In this document: piece by piece, positions 11,226 to 50,854 of the stretch
How positions within the stretch are numbered: position 1 is the first letter of the stretch
How the letters are laid out: every line of letters starts with the position of its first letter
Assembly: GCA_013339895.1 (NCBI GenBank)
Contig: JABACO010000017.1
Location: forward strand, 6,864,926-6,928,925
Source: Ephydatia muelleri
Lineage: Eukaryota; Porifera; Demospongiae; Spongillida; Spongillidae
Reading direction: 5' to 3'
Length of the DNA stretch: 64,000 bases
Notes under the pieces: model-generated
What the model was told of the DNA's origin: nothing
The model's input: the letters and a program-made list of their open reading frames with translations, nothing else
Database searches by the model: none
Made by a program: the position numbers and the translations under genes

Positions 11226-11964
11226 AGAATCCCAAATGTCAAAATGCGGCAGTTCAAATCTGGTAAGAATTAAAATTGTCACTTCGACAGAAAAGCTCGA
11301 TGTATCAATAAACAGATTAATAAAACGTCATTGGAGAGTCATTCCTACCATATACATTGTAGGTGGGTCATCTGTTACCAATGTTCGGTAATGTTCGTTT
11401 AGCGTTCGTTAAGTTCCTTTTGGAGAACTTTGCTTTTGGAAGAAAAGATATATATGTGTGTATCGATAATGATACAGATGTATATGTGTGTGTCGATGGT
11501 GGGGATACAGCCGATCCTAACGGGGGAACTCGGATACGTTGTCCGTAGGCGTACACGTAATCCAGAAGGACAGCCTATCCTGTTAACACCAGCGCTCACA
11601 ACAATACAGCAATGCATGAAATAACATAACACCTACGGTGTATACTAAACGTATTATCTCCTAGTCGTATGTTGGTATGATTACTGCCAGCATCACTCCC
11701 TTACTTAGAAAGATTAGTCTTCCAGACCATCTATTCCAGCTACTTCATGATGAATTCATCCCAGCTGATCAGTATACATGTATAAGAGCCCCCGTTTTTC
11801 AGTAATATCTCCACATGCATGCTTCGAGCAGTAATCGCCTCTGTAGGTCTAGCTAGGCCTATACACCCGGCTAAAACCAGGTAGTACAGATAGAATTGCA
11901 CTAGAGTTCACCCTGAACACGGAGAGGTTCAACCGTAATTGCATATAGGTCAAATTTGCATGAA

Positions 11965-14397
11965 CTTTGACATTGAGAAAAATACTGTTAAGCCTCCACG
12001 GTGAGTCTCTACCACAAGAGGTATTTAAACTCACCCTCAACTCAGCACACTTTGCATCATTGGCAGTGTGCTTCCTATCATCTCAGCCGCTTGTAATAAT
12101 ATGCGTAGGTTAAATAAGCAAGCGCCGATTGTTTATCACGTTACAAGGCGCCATCCTCGCAGTCCCAGTTGAATGCATTGTACGGCCACACGGATTTTAT
12201 TTTTAATCTTGCAGGAAATTCATCATACAAAAACACACGCATGCACAATGTCATTCATGATTTCAGAACAGGGCTCAAGCTTCCACACAGGGGTCGTTCG
12301 TAGTACTATGGAGGTCCTTGGTAACCGTTGGTGCATATCTCATTGTACGCAACGCGCGTTTGCTCCGGTCCTAAACAGAGCACCACAGCGGCATACAGGG
12401 AGTCGCACAACGGGCTGCACGTTGCGTCCTTCCGCGCCTGGTCATCGGGTGCAGTGGCGCGAGAGCCTGAACACACTCCGAGGAGACACCAGCTGTGTCA
12501 CCACTCACAGCATTAAGAAAGCACAGTTCGGCCGCGGGTGATATATCTCGTTTCGTGGTAGACTTGGCCAGTGTAGAAAATACTTCGAAGCCGCTCACAC
12601 AACAGAGAAGGGCCAATCCAATCACCACACACTTCAACATTCTTCTCCGATATATCTCTGGTAAAATGCAACTACATGTAGTTTAAATTTATTTATATAC
12701 ACTTTTACTTGAATCCACGCCGGTGGTTGATAGTGACGTCATGCGTGTGACGTGTACCCTGTCCCGGTGAGACTAGCGGATATGGAGATAATACGTTTAG
12801 TATACACCGTAGGTGTTATGTTAGTTCATGCATTGCTGTATTGTTGTTAGTACCGGTATAACAGGATAGGCTGTCCTCTCGGATAGCGTGTACGCCTATA
12901 CAGACAACGTATCCTATATAGTTCCCCCTTTACGATAGGCTGTCCCCCCACACATATACAGTTGTCTCTTTCATCCAAAGGCAAAGTTCTCCAAACGGAA
13001 CTTCTCACTCATTGCGTCTTTCAAGTCATATAGACTCAGTGATGACATGTAGCCAGCCTACAAACGACGAACAGATTCGTTCCGTTGTCACAGGCACCAA
13101 TGATTTCGGTTTTTAATTACTCTTCCGGTTATTGATCCGTTAGTTGACCCCCCCTCCCCGGTCAACGAACACTATGGGATCCCGCGGAACATTGGTAACA
13201 GTTGATTTAGATGACCCACCTATTATGTATGGTAGGAATGACTCCCCATAGAAATCAGTCGTACCTGAGCACTTTGCAATATTAAATGTCTCGTTATTTA
13301 CATACACACACACTGTATGTGTTTGAAATTGTTGTCTAACAATTACTGCTTAGGACGTTTTACATGTCTGTTTATTAACGCATCGAGCTATTCTGTCAAA
13401 GTGACAATTTTAATTTCCCACCAGATTTGAACGCGTCCGAACTGCCACATTTTGACATCTTGGGAGTTCCCGTTGGGGATTACCTGTTTGTTGCCAAATT
13501 TTTTTTGCTAACAATCGCTAGGAAGCACAGAAATCGCATAGTCCTGGGACGTCTTGCAGCACTTTGATGCCGACATACACGGATGTTTTGTGAACTGCAC
13601 AGCAATCAGTATCGCTGATAATGCATGGCACCAAGCCCAGCTCACCCTGCTAAAAGGAGGGCTAGGACTTCATTCCCTCTCCCATCATCCATGCCTACGT
13701 CTGTCTTCTGGACATTGTGACTCTGAATGTACACCTTAACCATGCATCCTTAATAATCAGGTATCAGTTTCAGATATGATTACTGCCAGCATCACTCCGT
13801 TACTCAGAAAGAGTTGTCTTCCAGACTGGATGACCATCTATTCCAGCTACTTTAGGATTAATTCTTCCCAGCTGATCAGAATATAAGAGCCCGCCCATAT
13901 CTCCACATGCATGCTTCGACCCCTCTGTAGGCCTAGCCTATACACCTAGAAGTGCTCTTGAGTTCACCCTCAACACGGAGAGGTTCAACCTTAATTGCAT
14001 ATACATGTAGGTCAAAAGTTGCATTAACTTTGACATAGGGAAAACTGCTGTTGAGCCTCCTTGCCCAATGCACGGTGAGTCTCTACTACACGGGGTATTT
14101 AAACTCACCCTCATCTCAGCACACTTTGCATCATTGGCAGTGTGCTTCCTATCATCTCAGCCGCTTGTAATAATATGCGTAGGTTAAATAAGCAGCGCCG
14201 ATTGTTTATCACGTTACAAGGCGCCATCCTCGCAGTCCCAGTTTGAAAACGTGCATGCATTGTACGGCTACACGGATTTCATTTTTAATCAGAGAGCAGA
14301 TAATCCAAAAACACACGCATGCGCAATGTCATTCATGATTTCAATACTGAAGCACAGGGCTTAAGCCTCCACATGTACACAGGGATCGTTCGTAGTA
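11965..14397. repeat. Right arm of the ~2.5-kb inverted duplication
   Basis: This is the reverse complement of the left arm at about 5095-7628 and carries secreted-protein copy 3. Its outer end stops abruptly at gatcgttcgtagtac near 14397, a few bases short of what would be the stop codon of a further gene copy, and directly abuts the truncated RAG1-like relic 2. Sequence related to the 3' flank of copy 1 also continues inward to about 11660, so the rearrangement involved more than one step. Confidence 0.85.
12306..12640 (-). pseudogene. Secreted six-cysteine protein, copy 3 (frameshifted)
   Basis: The same gene as the intact copies, with a full signal peptide and the KR dibasic site. The span is 335 instead of 333 bases: a two-base insertion (gcgcgagag against gcgagag, near 12458) shifts the frame after the second mature cysteine (SECVQAL), so the last four cysteines are lost. 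The upstream region, including the TATA-like box, matches copies 2 and 4. It sits in the right arm of the inverted duplication, as the counterpart of copy 2. Confidence 0.9.
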
Positions 14398-14404
14398 CAT
14401 TTTC

Positions 14405-15870
14405 ATCTAAGAGGTGTACAATCATATCCACCAGATGTGGAGTGTAAACCAAAGGTGATCCTTTGACTTCCTCTCCACCAGAAGGAAGTGGGGGGCAATT
14501 TCTCCTTTCAGGTTATCACCCACAGAAATCTGGCGCATTCTCTCCTCCCCAGCCAGATAAATCCCTGATGATTTGAGCCACCTGGAAAAGCAGCAGTGTT
14601 TCGTTTTTGCTGCATTTTCATGTCTTACCTTCTAAGGAGTCTCAATTTGTTCCAGGGAATGGCAAGACCGGCTTTTATTGCCAATGTCTCAGCTGCTCCA
14701 ATTTCAATAGTTGACAAGATTCCTGCCTTGTCCTATAAAGCTCTTCTCTCTTCATCACTGAGGGTGAGCACGTCTCTCTGAATAAGGGCCGTGGCTCTCC
14801 TGCACCGAGAACACTGCGTATCATCTGCATTTCTGAGCGCCTTGTCTTCAAAGTCCTTGAACTGGCTGCTGTGGTTTGTTGGCGGGATTTGGTCACCTGT
14901 ATGAATGTCATTGGCTAAAGTGAGGTTAAATATTATATAACAGTACTAGTGACACTAAATGCACTTAGCTGCTCCTCCAGTAGCCAGTTTTATGATACTC
15001 TTATCAGGACTGGTAGAGACAGCTCTCTTCAGATTTCCTGCAACTGTTCTTTCTTCACTAGCAGTGAGACATGAAGTACACTCGTGCCCTTCGTAACTAT
15101 GGGCCTTCATTTCTCTGTTGCATTTCACACACAGAACCAGTATATCATTCAGCAGCACAAGTATCAAGTCTGGTGCTGGTCTGATATGTGATGGCACGAG
15201 GTGAGCATCGGAAGAGCAACAGGGACATTGCAGTGTAGTTGACGTTGCTACTCGCTCCACAATGCATTGTGCACATGCAAGTGCACCACATAGCAGCTTA
15301 AGAGGCTTTTGTAGAATTTTAAGACACACCCGGCAGGTCAGCTGCTCAAGGATGGAGGGATTGTTCTGGCTTGACACTGGTGGATGATGCTCAAAAACAG
15401 GAGTGGGAGCAATCTCCTTAAGGTATTTAATAAGCATGTTGGGTGTTGCACCTGGGAGGCGGCCTCTTCCAGCAGTGTGCCTTCTGAGTGTTCCACTTAT
15501 TTCAAAGTGCTTGCATACCTGTGTATTATTTCACCAATGATGCATTTGCTAGTTCTTACTTATTTACCTTGCATTCCTGATCACTGTGCATCTCCCACTG
15601 AAACAGCTTCACAGAACACCTATGATGGACCACCTCTGTCTTTGCAGTGATGGCTCTGTGCATTGAGCGTTCACAGCAGCTGCAAAAGCTCACTGGGTGT
15701 ATGTGGACATTATCTCCTGACGTGTCAACACCAAATGCTATGTGCAAAACACTTTGCACTGGAAACTGCTAACAGTCTTTTGTTTGCACTTTTTTAGCCT
15801 TTGTCCGCATACCCTGCAGTGGATTGCTAGTTGTTGGATGTGGTAATCCATCCTGTAATCATGTGCATGG
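14405..15870 (-). pseudogene. RAG1-like transposon relic 2 (N-terminal half)
   Basis: On the minus strand, CRVCGQRLKK (about 15810-15845) matches the first RAG1 zinc motif. After a one-base frame slip comes VHIHPVSFCSCCERSMHRA (about 15645-15710), strikingly like the RAG1 IHPTEFCHNCWSIMHRKF motif, then FQWEMHSDQEC. A 160-codon open stretch (14955-15437) holds a RING finger (CRVCLKILQKPLKLLCGALAC, then CPCC), PAPDLILVLLNDILVLC, a C2H2-like piece (CNREMKAHSYEGHEC) and IIKLATGG. Further down are QCSRCRRATALIQRDVLTLS (about 14790-14850) and a GGEEVKGSPLVYTPHLVDMI stretch (about 14420-14475). The relic is cut at ~14400 by the end of the inverted-duplication arm, so the catalytic core is gone. It differs from relic 1 and is not a copy of it. 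Confidence 0.8.
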
Positions 15871-15879
15871 GCTTGTAAT

Positions 15880-16601
<722 letters not shown>

Positions 16602-17072
16602 TGTTTGAAACTGTTGTATAACCTTTACTGCTTAGGACCTTCTTTTAGTCATTTTGTTAGTACATCAAATTGTGTGGTTTTCTGTCAAAGTGACAATTTT
16701 AATTTCCCCTGATAGCGTCTCAAAAGCTGCATTTTGACATTCTTGGAGTACTTGTTGGGGATTACTCTATTTTATTGCCAACTAACACCAGGAAGCACAA
16801 TAACTTTAGTTAAGAGACTAGAAGAGGTGGCAATTGAAGATCCACACGCATAAATTTAATCCTACAGTATGCGGCCTATATGTGGCAGTTTTTGCATATT
16901 GAACCATCTGACTCTTACTTCATGCATGGTCCTGGGACGTCTTGCAGCACTTTGATGCTGACATATCATACAGCAATGTTTTGTCAAATCAGTAAGGAGC
17001 GCCGATTGTTTATCACGTTACAAGGCGCCATCCTCGCAATCCCAGTTGAATGCATTGTATGGCCAAACGGAT

Positions 17073-17078
17073 TTTATT
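17073..17078 (-). terminator. Polyadenylation signal of copy 4
   Basis: tttatt on the plus strand is AATAAA on the gene strand, about 105 bases after the stop codon, as in copy 2. Confidence 0.5.
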
Positions 17079-17182
17079 TTAAATCTTGCAGGAAATTCAT
17101 CATACAAAAACACACGCATGCACAATGTCATTCATGATTTCAAGACAGGGCTCAAGCTTCCACACAGGGATCGTTCGTAGTA

Positions 17183-17515
17183 CTATGGAGGTCCTTGGTA
17201 ACCGTTGGTGCATATCTCATTGTACGCAACGCGCGTTTGCTCCGGTCCTAAACAGAGCACCACAGCGGAATACAGGGAGTCGCACAACGGGCTGCACGTT
17301 GCATCCTTCCGCGCCTGGTCATCGGGTGCAGTGGCGAGAGCCTGAACACACTCCGAGGAGACACCAGCTGCGTCACCACTCAGAGCATTAAGAAAGCACA
17401 GTTCGGCCGCGGGTGATATATCTCGTTTCGTGGTAGACTTGGCCAGTGTAGAAAATACTTCGAAGCCGCTCACACAACAGAGAAGGGCCAATCCAATCAC
17501 CACACACTTCAACAT
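17183..17515 (-). CDS. Small secreted six-cysteine protein, copy 4 (intact)
   Basis: A second uninterrupted 110-residue copy, nearly identical to the one at 6948-7280. It has the signal peptide at the start, KR at 30-31, six mature-region cysteines in the same spacing, and the same C-terminus (ending GYQGPP). A TATA-like box (tatataaat, plus-strand 17574-17582) and AATAAA on the gene strand frame it. It lies in a shorter duplicated block (about 16995-17810) next to CA microsatellites. Two open copies with shared promoter and polyadenylation context suggest the gene is or recently was functional. The molecular role is unknown to me. Confidence 0.8.
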   Translation of the reverse strand: MLKCVVIGLALLCCVSGFEVFSTLAKSTTKRDISPAAELCFLNALSGDAAGVSSECVQALATAPDDQARKDATCSPLCDSLYSAVVLCLGPEQTRVAYNEICTNGYQGPP

Positions 17516-17573
17516 TCTTCTCCGATATATCTCTGGTAAAATGCAGCTACATGTAGTTTAAATTTTTTAATTT

Positions 17574-17582
17574 ATTTATATA
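17574..17582 (-). promoter_or_regulatory. TATA-like box of secreted-protein copy 4
   Basis: On the minus strand this reads tatataaat, about 60 bases before the start codon, equivalent to the boxes of copies 1 and 2. Confidence 0.4.
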
Positions 17583-18120
17583 CACTTTTACTGAACCCAC
17601 GCCGGTGGTTGATAGTGACTTCATGCGTATGACGTGTACCCTGTCCGGTGAGACTAGCGGATATGGAGATAATACGTTTAGTATACACCGTAGGTGTTAT
17701 GTTAGTTCATGCATTGCTGTATTGTTGTTAGTACCGGTATAACAGGATAGGCTGTCCTCCCGAATAGCGCCAACGTATCCTAGTCCCCATATAGGATAGG
17801 CTGTCCCCTTACTTACCACTGAGCATATAGACTCAGTGATTAAGTAACTAGTCGACAACTGACGTACAGTACAGACGTACAGATTCGTTCCGTTGTTGCA
17901 GGCACCAATGACATTTTAATGACTTCCGGTCATTGATCCTTATAATGATAGTTGACCCACGAACGCTAAGAGATCAATTGCTCCCCGAACATTGGTACCA
18001 TAGATTTAGAAGATTCCCCCCTCCCACAACACCCCCCCCCCAAAACACACCAATGACTTTAGTAAATTAGGAATAATTCACATCTAGGAATCAATGACTA
18101 CCCATTCAATTAACGCTAGC

Positions 18121-18126
<6 letters not shown>

Positions 18127-18201
<75 letters not shown>

Positions 18202-18212
18202 ACACACACACA
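18127..18212. repeat. (CA)n microsatellite
   Basis: CA repeat with two CG variants, flanked by the same catttta and ctgtgt sequences as the array at 16398. The two arrays therefore lie in duplicated segments. Confidence 0.95.
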
Positions 18213-18525
18213 CTGTGTATGAAACTGTTGTCTAACAATTACTGCTTAGGACGTTTTATTAACGCATCGAGCTTTTCTGTCAAAGTGACAATTTTAATTT
18301 CCCACCAGATTTGAACGCGTCCGAACTGCCGCATTTTGACATTTTGGGAGTTCTTCCTTTTGGGGATTACCTTTTTTTTTTTTTTTGCTAACAATCGTTA
18401 GGAAGCACAGAAATCCATTGTTAAGACTAGACAACATTGGTACCATAGATTTAGATGATTCCTCCCCCACAACCCCCTCCCCGCCCCGCCCCCCCCCCCC
18501 CACACACACCAATGACTTTGAGTAA

Positions 18526-18756
18526 TTGTATCTGGGAATCAATGACTCCCATTCAATAAACGCTAGCATTTCACACACACACATACCTAGATTCTCTCCT
18601 TCAACAATTCAACATGCACTTTGGAGATCTTGCAAAGCAAGCAATTTGAGAACTTTATCTAATCCCATCATATGCAGTGAGAGGCCTGTCAACCCTGATG
18701 AAATTTTACATTACTACAGAGCTGATGTGCCTTCCCCAGATACTCTCTATGGATAA
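18526..18756 (+). other. Short open frame of unknown origin
   Basis: The last part of this 76-codon frame (RPVNPDEILHYYRADVPSPDTLYG, ending in TAA) looks less repeat-like than its surroundings and might be a fragment of a transposon protein or a terminal exon. The front part is microsatellite-derived. I do not recognise it. Confidence 0.2.
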
Positions 18757-18981
18757 CCATGTGGAACATTACAAAATCCAACATACGTGGTATGTGTTAG
18801 TGTGTGCACCTTGACTATACATATACATCTCCAAAAGTAGATGGTGTCTTAATCAATGTTCAAAAATGAAAGATGCTATGAACACACTCTTATGAAAAAT
18901 GTGACAAAATACAGTACAGCTCTTTGCAAAATGAACATTGAGGTAAAGATACTAAACACGCACATAAGACCGACGCAGTTG

Positions 18982-47369
<28,388 letters not shown>

Positions 47370-47427
47370 GAATTAGAAGGAGTTAAAAGCATTAACCTTA
47401 TGAGGTCTGGGCACGAGATGGCTGGGA

Positions 47428-47487
47428 TAGTCTCGTACCCAGACCCTGATTTCCGCAGCTGTACATCAGGGTCTGGGTACGAGACTA
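47428..47487. mobile_element. 60-bp MITE of the tagtctcgtacccagac family
   Basis: Begins tagtctcgtacccagaccct and ends agggtctgggtacgagacta, the same inverted ends as the element in secreted-protein copy 1, around a much shorter core. A further half-end (ggtctgggcacgaga) lies at 47404-47418. It is about 60 bases upstream of the proposed gene A start. Confidence 0.85.
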
Positions 47488-47944
47488 GGCTTCGTCGTGT
47501 AATTATTTGGGACATAATCACCCTTGTGGGTCAAGTTTTTCATTTTTATTATTCTTATTTTTCTGTAAACTGGAAAGTTCAAGCATCTATAATCGTATAC
47601 TATGTTAAAAGGCACTGAATTTGTGATTAGCCATACATTTCAATGCAAGTGATGCTCTTCCTTTGCCTGTTCTGGAAAAGCGCTAGCTTCACAAGGGTCG
47701 ATATTATTCTAGACACCATCCCATTTATTTGCAAAACGTTTATGTATGATATGGTCTTTACAATGTATGATATGGTCTTTACTATACTTATCGCACATCG
47801 TATGTACTCAGTATTGATACTGATTCCCAATGAGCGCGTAAAAAAATCAGTAACGAATTCCGGGATAGTTCCATATAACTATATACTAACGAGAAAATGC
47901 GTGCAGGACTAGAAAGCTCTAAAGGCCAACATACACTAGGCAAC

Positions 47945-48215
47945 ATGGTTGCACGCAACATGTTGCCTAGTGTAGGATAGGGTGTATCGTGTTGCACGCA
48001 ACATGTTGCCTAGTGTAGGATAGGGTGTATCGTGTTGCACGCAACATGTTGCCTAGTGTAGGATAGGGTGTATCGTGTTGCACGCAACATGTTGCCTAGT
48101 GTAGGATAGGGTGTATCGTGTTGCACGCAACATGTTGTACACTGTAGGATAGGGTGTATCGTGTTGCACGCAACATGTTGCCTAGTGTAGGATAGGGTGT
48201 ATCGTGTTGCGCGCA
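47945..48215. repeat. 43-bp minisatellite with a palindromic core
   Basis: About six units of gttgcctagtgtaggatagg followed by gtgtatcgtgttgcacgcaacat. Each unit holds the palindrome gcaacatgttgc. The flanks repeat parts of the unit in inverted orientation (tacactaggcaacatg at about 47933), suggesting it grew from a MITE end. Confidence 0.95.
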
Positions 48216-48524
48216 ACAGGCAACATTGTTGCCTTCATATAGAATGACGGTCTATTCGAGGCAACATGTTGCCTGTGATATGCCGACAATAATCAGATTC
48301 ATGACTGACGAAATTGCAAATGGCGTTGTTACCCTTAGAAGTTAGCCACAGCTGCATTCACACCAATCAACACATAAGAACGGCCGTGCGGCCGATGACG
48401 TAATTGATTTTATTACGCGGGCAGGATATATCTGAGGAAGGGGCGTATTTGAATGTGCTTCTTAGGAGCAAATGATCTGTAAAATGGTCTTCAGCTGTAT
48501 GCATGTGCTCATGAATAGGATATA

Positions 48525-48880
48525 CATGGATTTGTACATTCAGTATACGTACTAAGATACTGCCTTCTCACCAGGGAAGCATGGTACTGGTGAGGCTGTA
48601 CATTCCGGACCTCACCCAGAGGTTGCCTGACTATGTCAAGTGTAGCCCATGTCATTGGCCCCTCCCACCTGAGGACCATGGCTATGTCATCATTGCACAC
48701 ACACTGCCTTCTCACCAGGGAAGCATGGTACTGGTGAGGTTGTACATTCTGGACCTCACCCAAAGGTTACCTGACTATGTCAAGTGTAGGCCATGTCATT
48801 GTACAGCCTCACTAGTACTGAGCCGGTTTCTCATGCTTAGAAGGCAGTATCTTAGTACTGAATGTACAAATCCATTTATA
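48525..48880. mobile_element. Non-autonomous element with ~40-base inverted ends
   Basis: tggatttgtacattcagta plus ctaagatactgcctt at the left end is mirrored by aaggcagtatcttagtactg and aatgtacaaatcca at the right end. The inside is a ~148-base direct duplication (catggtactggtgaggctgt to gccttctcaccagggaag). Confidence 0.75.
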
Positions 48881-48898
48881 TGTCATGTCATGTCATGT

Positions 48899-49245
48899 AA
48901 AATTCAAGTTTCTAAATGATGATGAGAAGAAGCAGCTTGTTAGTGAAGCCCCAGCCTATATTGCTCTTGCAAACGACATCCGTCAGGACATTGACCTCAT
49001 GTAGTGGTGGCGTCAAAACCGATCCGTTTACCGAATTTCACATGTTTAGCATTTCGTGTCATGCTGGTGCAGCCAAGTTCAGCTTGTGTAGAAAGGGCTT
49101 TCTCTCAACTTCGCAATTTGCTTACAGACCGACAAGACAGATCCTGGAAGACTCTGTTGAACTGTCGGTAATGCTGGCCTTCAACGAAGCATCTCGTAAT
49201 TCACTTCCTAATGAAGTGAGAGATAAACTTTGTTCAACTTTGTAG
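48899..49245 (+). pseudogene. hAT transposase C-terminal (dimerisation domain) remnant
   Basis: In one frame KKQLVSEAPAYIALANDIRQ and DIDLM stop, with a WWRQNRS piece after the stop. In the next frame RPTRQILEDSVELSVMLAFNEAS follows, with a degenerate AFSQLRNLLTDR-like stretch before it. This is the arrangement of the hAT-family dimerisation domain. Frame breaks and no N-terminal part show a dead 3' fragment. It lies just right of a non-autonomous element with inverted ends, but I see no shared termini. Confidence 0.65.
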
Positions 49246-49249
49246 ATAT

Positions 49250-50850
49250 TTCAGCAGCTTTTTAAAAGTGGCTTTTTTGGTGATATGCTTTTTGTTGGAT
49301 TCTTAAGATTAATCAAAAATCTAGATTCAGGTGGATATCCCAATTTGGTATTGAAGCACCTCTATGGAAAGATATACGGGAATATTTGATGATTCGCAAA
49401 CCGCGAATTAATTACCTTCATCCATTTGATCGCTGATTTCTGGATATGATACATAGCTCTCGAGACAGTTTGATTACAAAAGCGAAAATGCCGACCAAAT
49501 GGTGCAATTTTCATGCTTTAACTGTTTCGCGGGCGTTGGCAGTCATTGCGGTATACATGTATTGTGGAATAAGCGTTTCAGCGTTAATTGAGCGAACATG
49601 TCCAGCAATCCCGGACATGAATAATTGAATACCCGCGTCACGCGTATAAAATTTATTGAACGGGAAGTGAATGGAGAAATGTCTACTAACAGGCATGGTT
49701 CTTGTACGGAAGCTAAATCTTAAGTCTACCAGGCAGATTATGGTAGTAATAATAATAGACTATCTTTTTCCCATTCTGATCTCCGTTAAAATGTGTTCAG
49801 TACAAATTAGAAACGCAGTTTTGTGTTTATTACAGACTTTGTACATGGAACATGCCATTGTTTTGCTTGTTCTATTTATTTCCAATTACTCTGACAGAAA
49901 CTTCAAGTCTACCGGATGGAATATGAAGGCTGAACTATTGAGATAACCTTCAGATCAAGTCGTATATTTTTGAGACCTACACACAAGATTAGAATGTCAC
50001 TTTAGTGTACCCTACTTCAAAATCTAGGGCAATATATGATGAATTATTCATGAATAATACGTCACGTTTTCAATGTACAATGTATTATGAGTAGCTGCCA
50101 TAGAGCTAGAGCTGCCTGGCTTTGGACTTATTTAACATTGTAAACTGCAAGGCCGTACGCACACATTATCAAAAATAGCAGGACGTACCACTGCGTGACA
50201 ACGTGCCGTATTCTACGCAGAGGGGGGTGGGGGGGGGGGGGGGGGGGGGGGGGGGTTGACGGTTCCACTCCCCAAAGCGAGATCACCTTCACCATTGAGT
50301 AAATATACCGTACAGGGGTGGATAAAGGGTCTGAAGCGTACAGCCCCCCTCCCCCCCCCCCCCACCTCCGCTTTTCGTATCGCGGGTCTGACCTGTAAAC
50401 CCCTCTCCTGTGTCCGCCCTTGCCGTATGATACATGTGAACCAAATTCGACCCTCTTCCTGAAGGCTGCGTACGCCCATGGGTATACAGAGCTATGCCAT
50501 ACCTGCATACGTACATAGCTGTATGCGGACACATATGCAGGTATTCGCGTACGCAGACCAGTATGCCACGCAAACACGTCTTTTTTACAAATGATATCTG
50601 GATAGCGTCCTAACTCTGCATGGTCGTGGTGGTGGTGGTGGTGGTGGTGTGACAATGCAGCATTGAATTAACGATAATATATACGCATACACTGCCGTTG
50701 CGGAATTGATATATTATACGCGATCCGTTTCTCCGTTGTCCCTCCAGACGCGAGTGAAGTTTTTTTAATGATATTCATCAATCATCAATCAATCCTATAT
50801 TGACCCTGCTGCCGCAGGTTCAGATAGTGCTTATTCAGTTTTTTGCTTCT
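49250..50850. other. No gene recognised; G/C homopolymer tracts
   Basis: Contains a long G-run (about 50222-50255), a C-run (about 50345-50365) and a short GTG repeat (50620-50650). Apparent poly-His and Gly-rich frames come from these. Nothing else is recognisable. Confidence 0.55.
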
Positions 50851-50854
50851 TAAA

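Noticed and set aside
50128-50655. Histidine-rich and glycine-rich open frames
   Set aside because: They are produced by GTG repeats and G/C homopolymer tracts.
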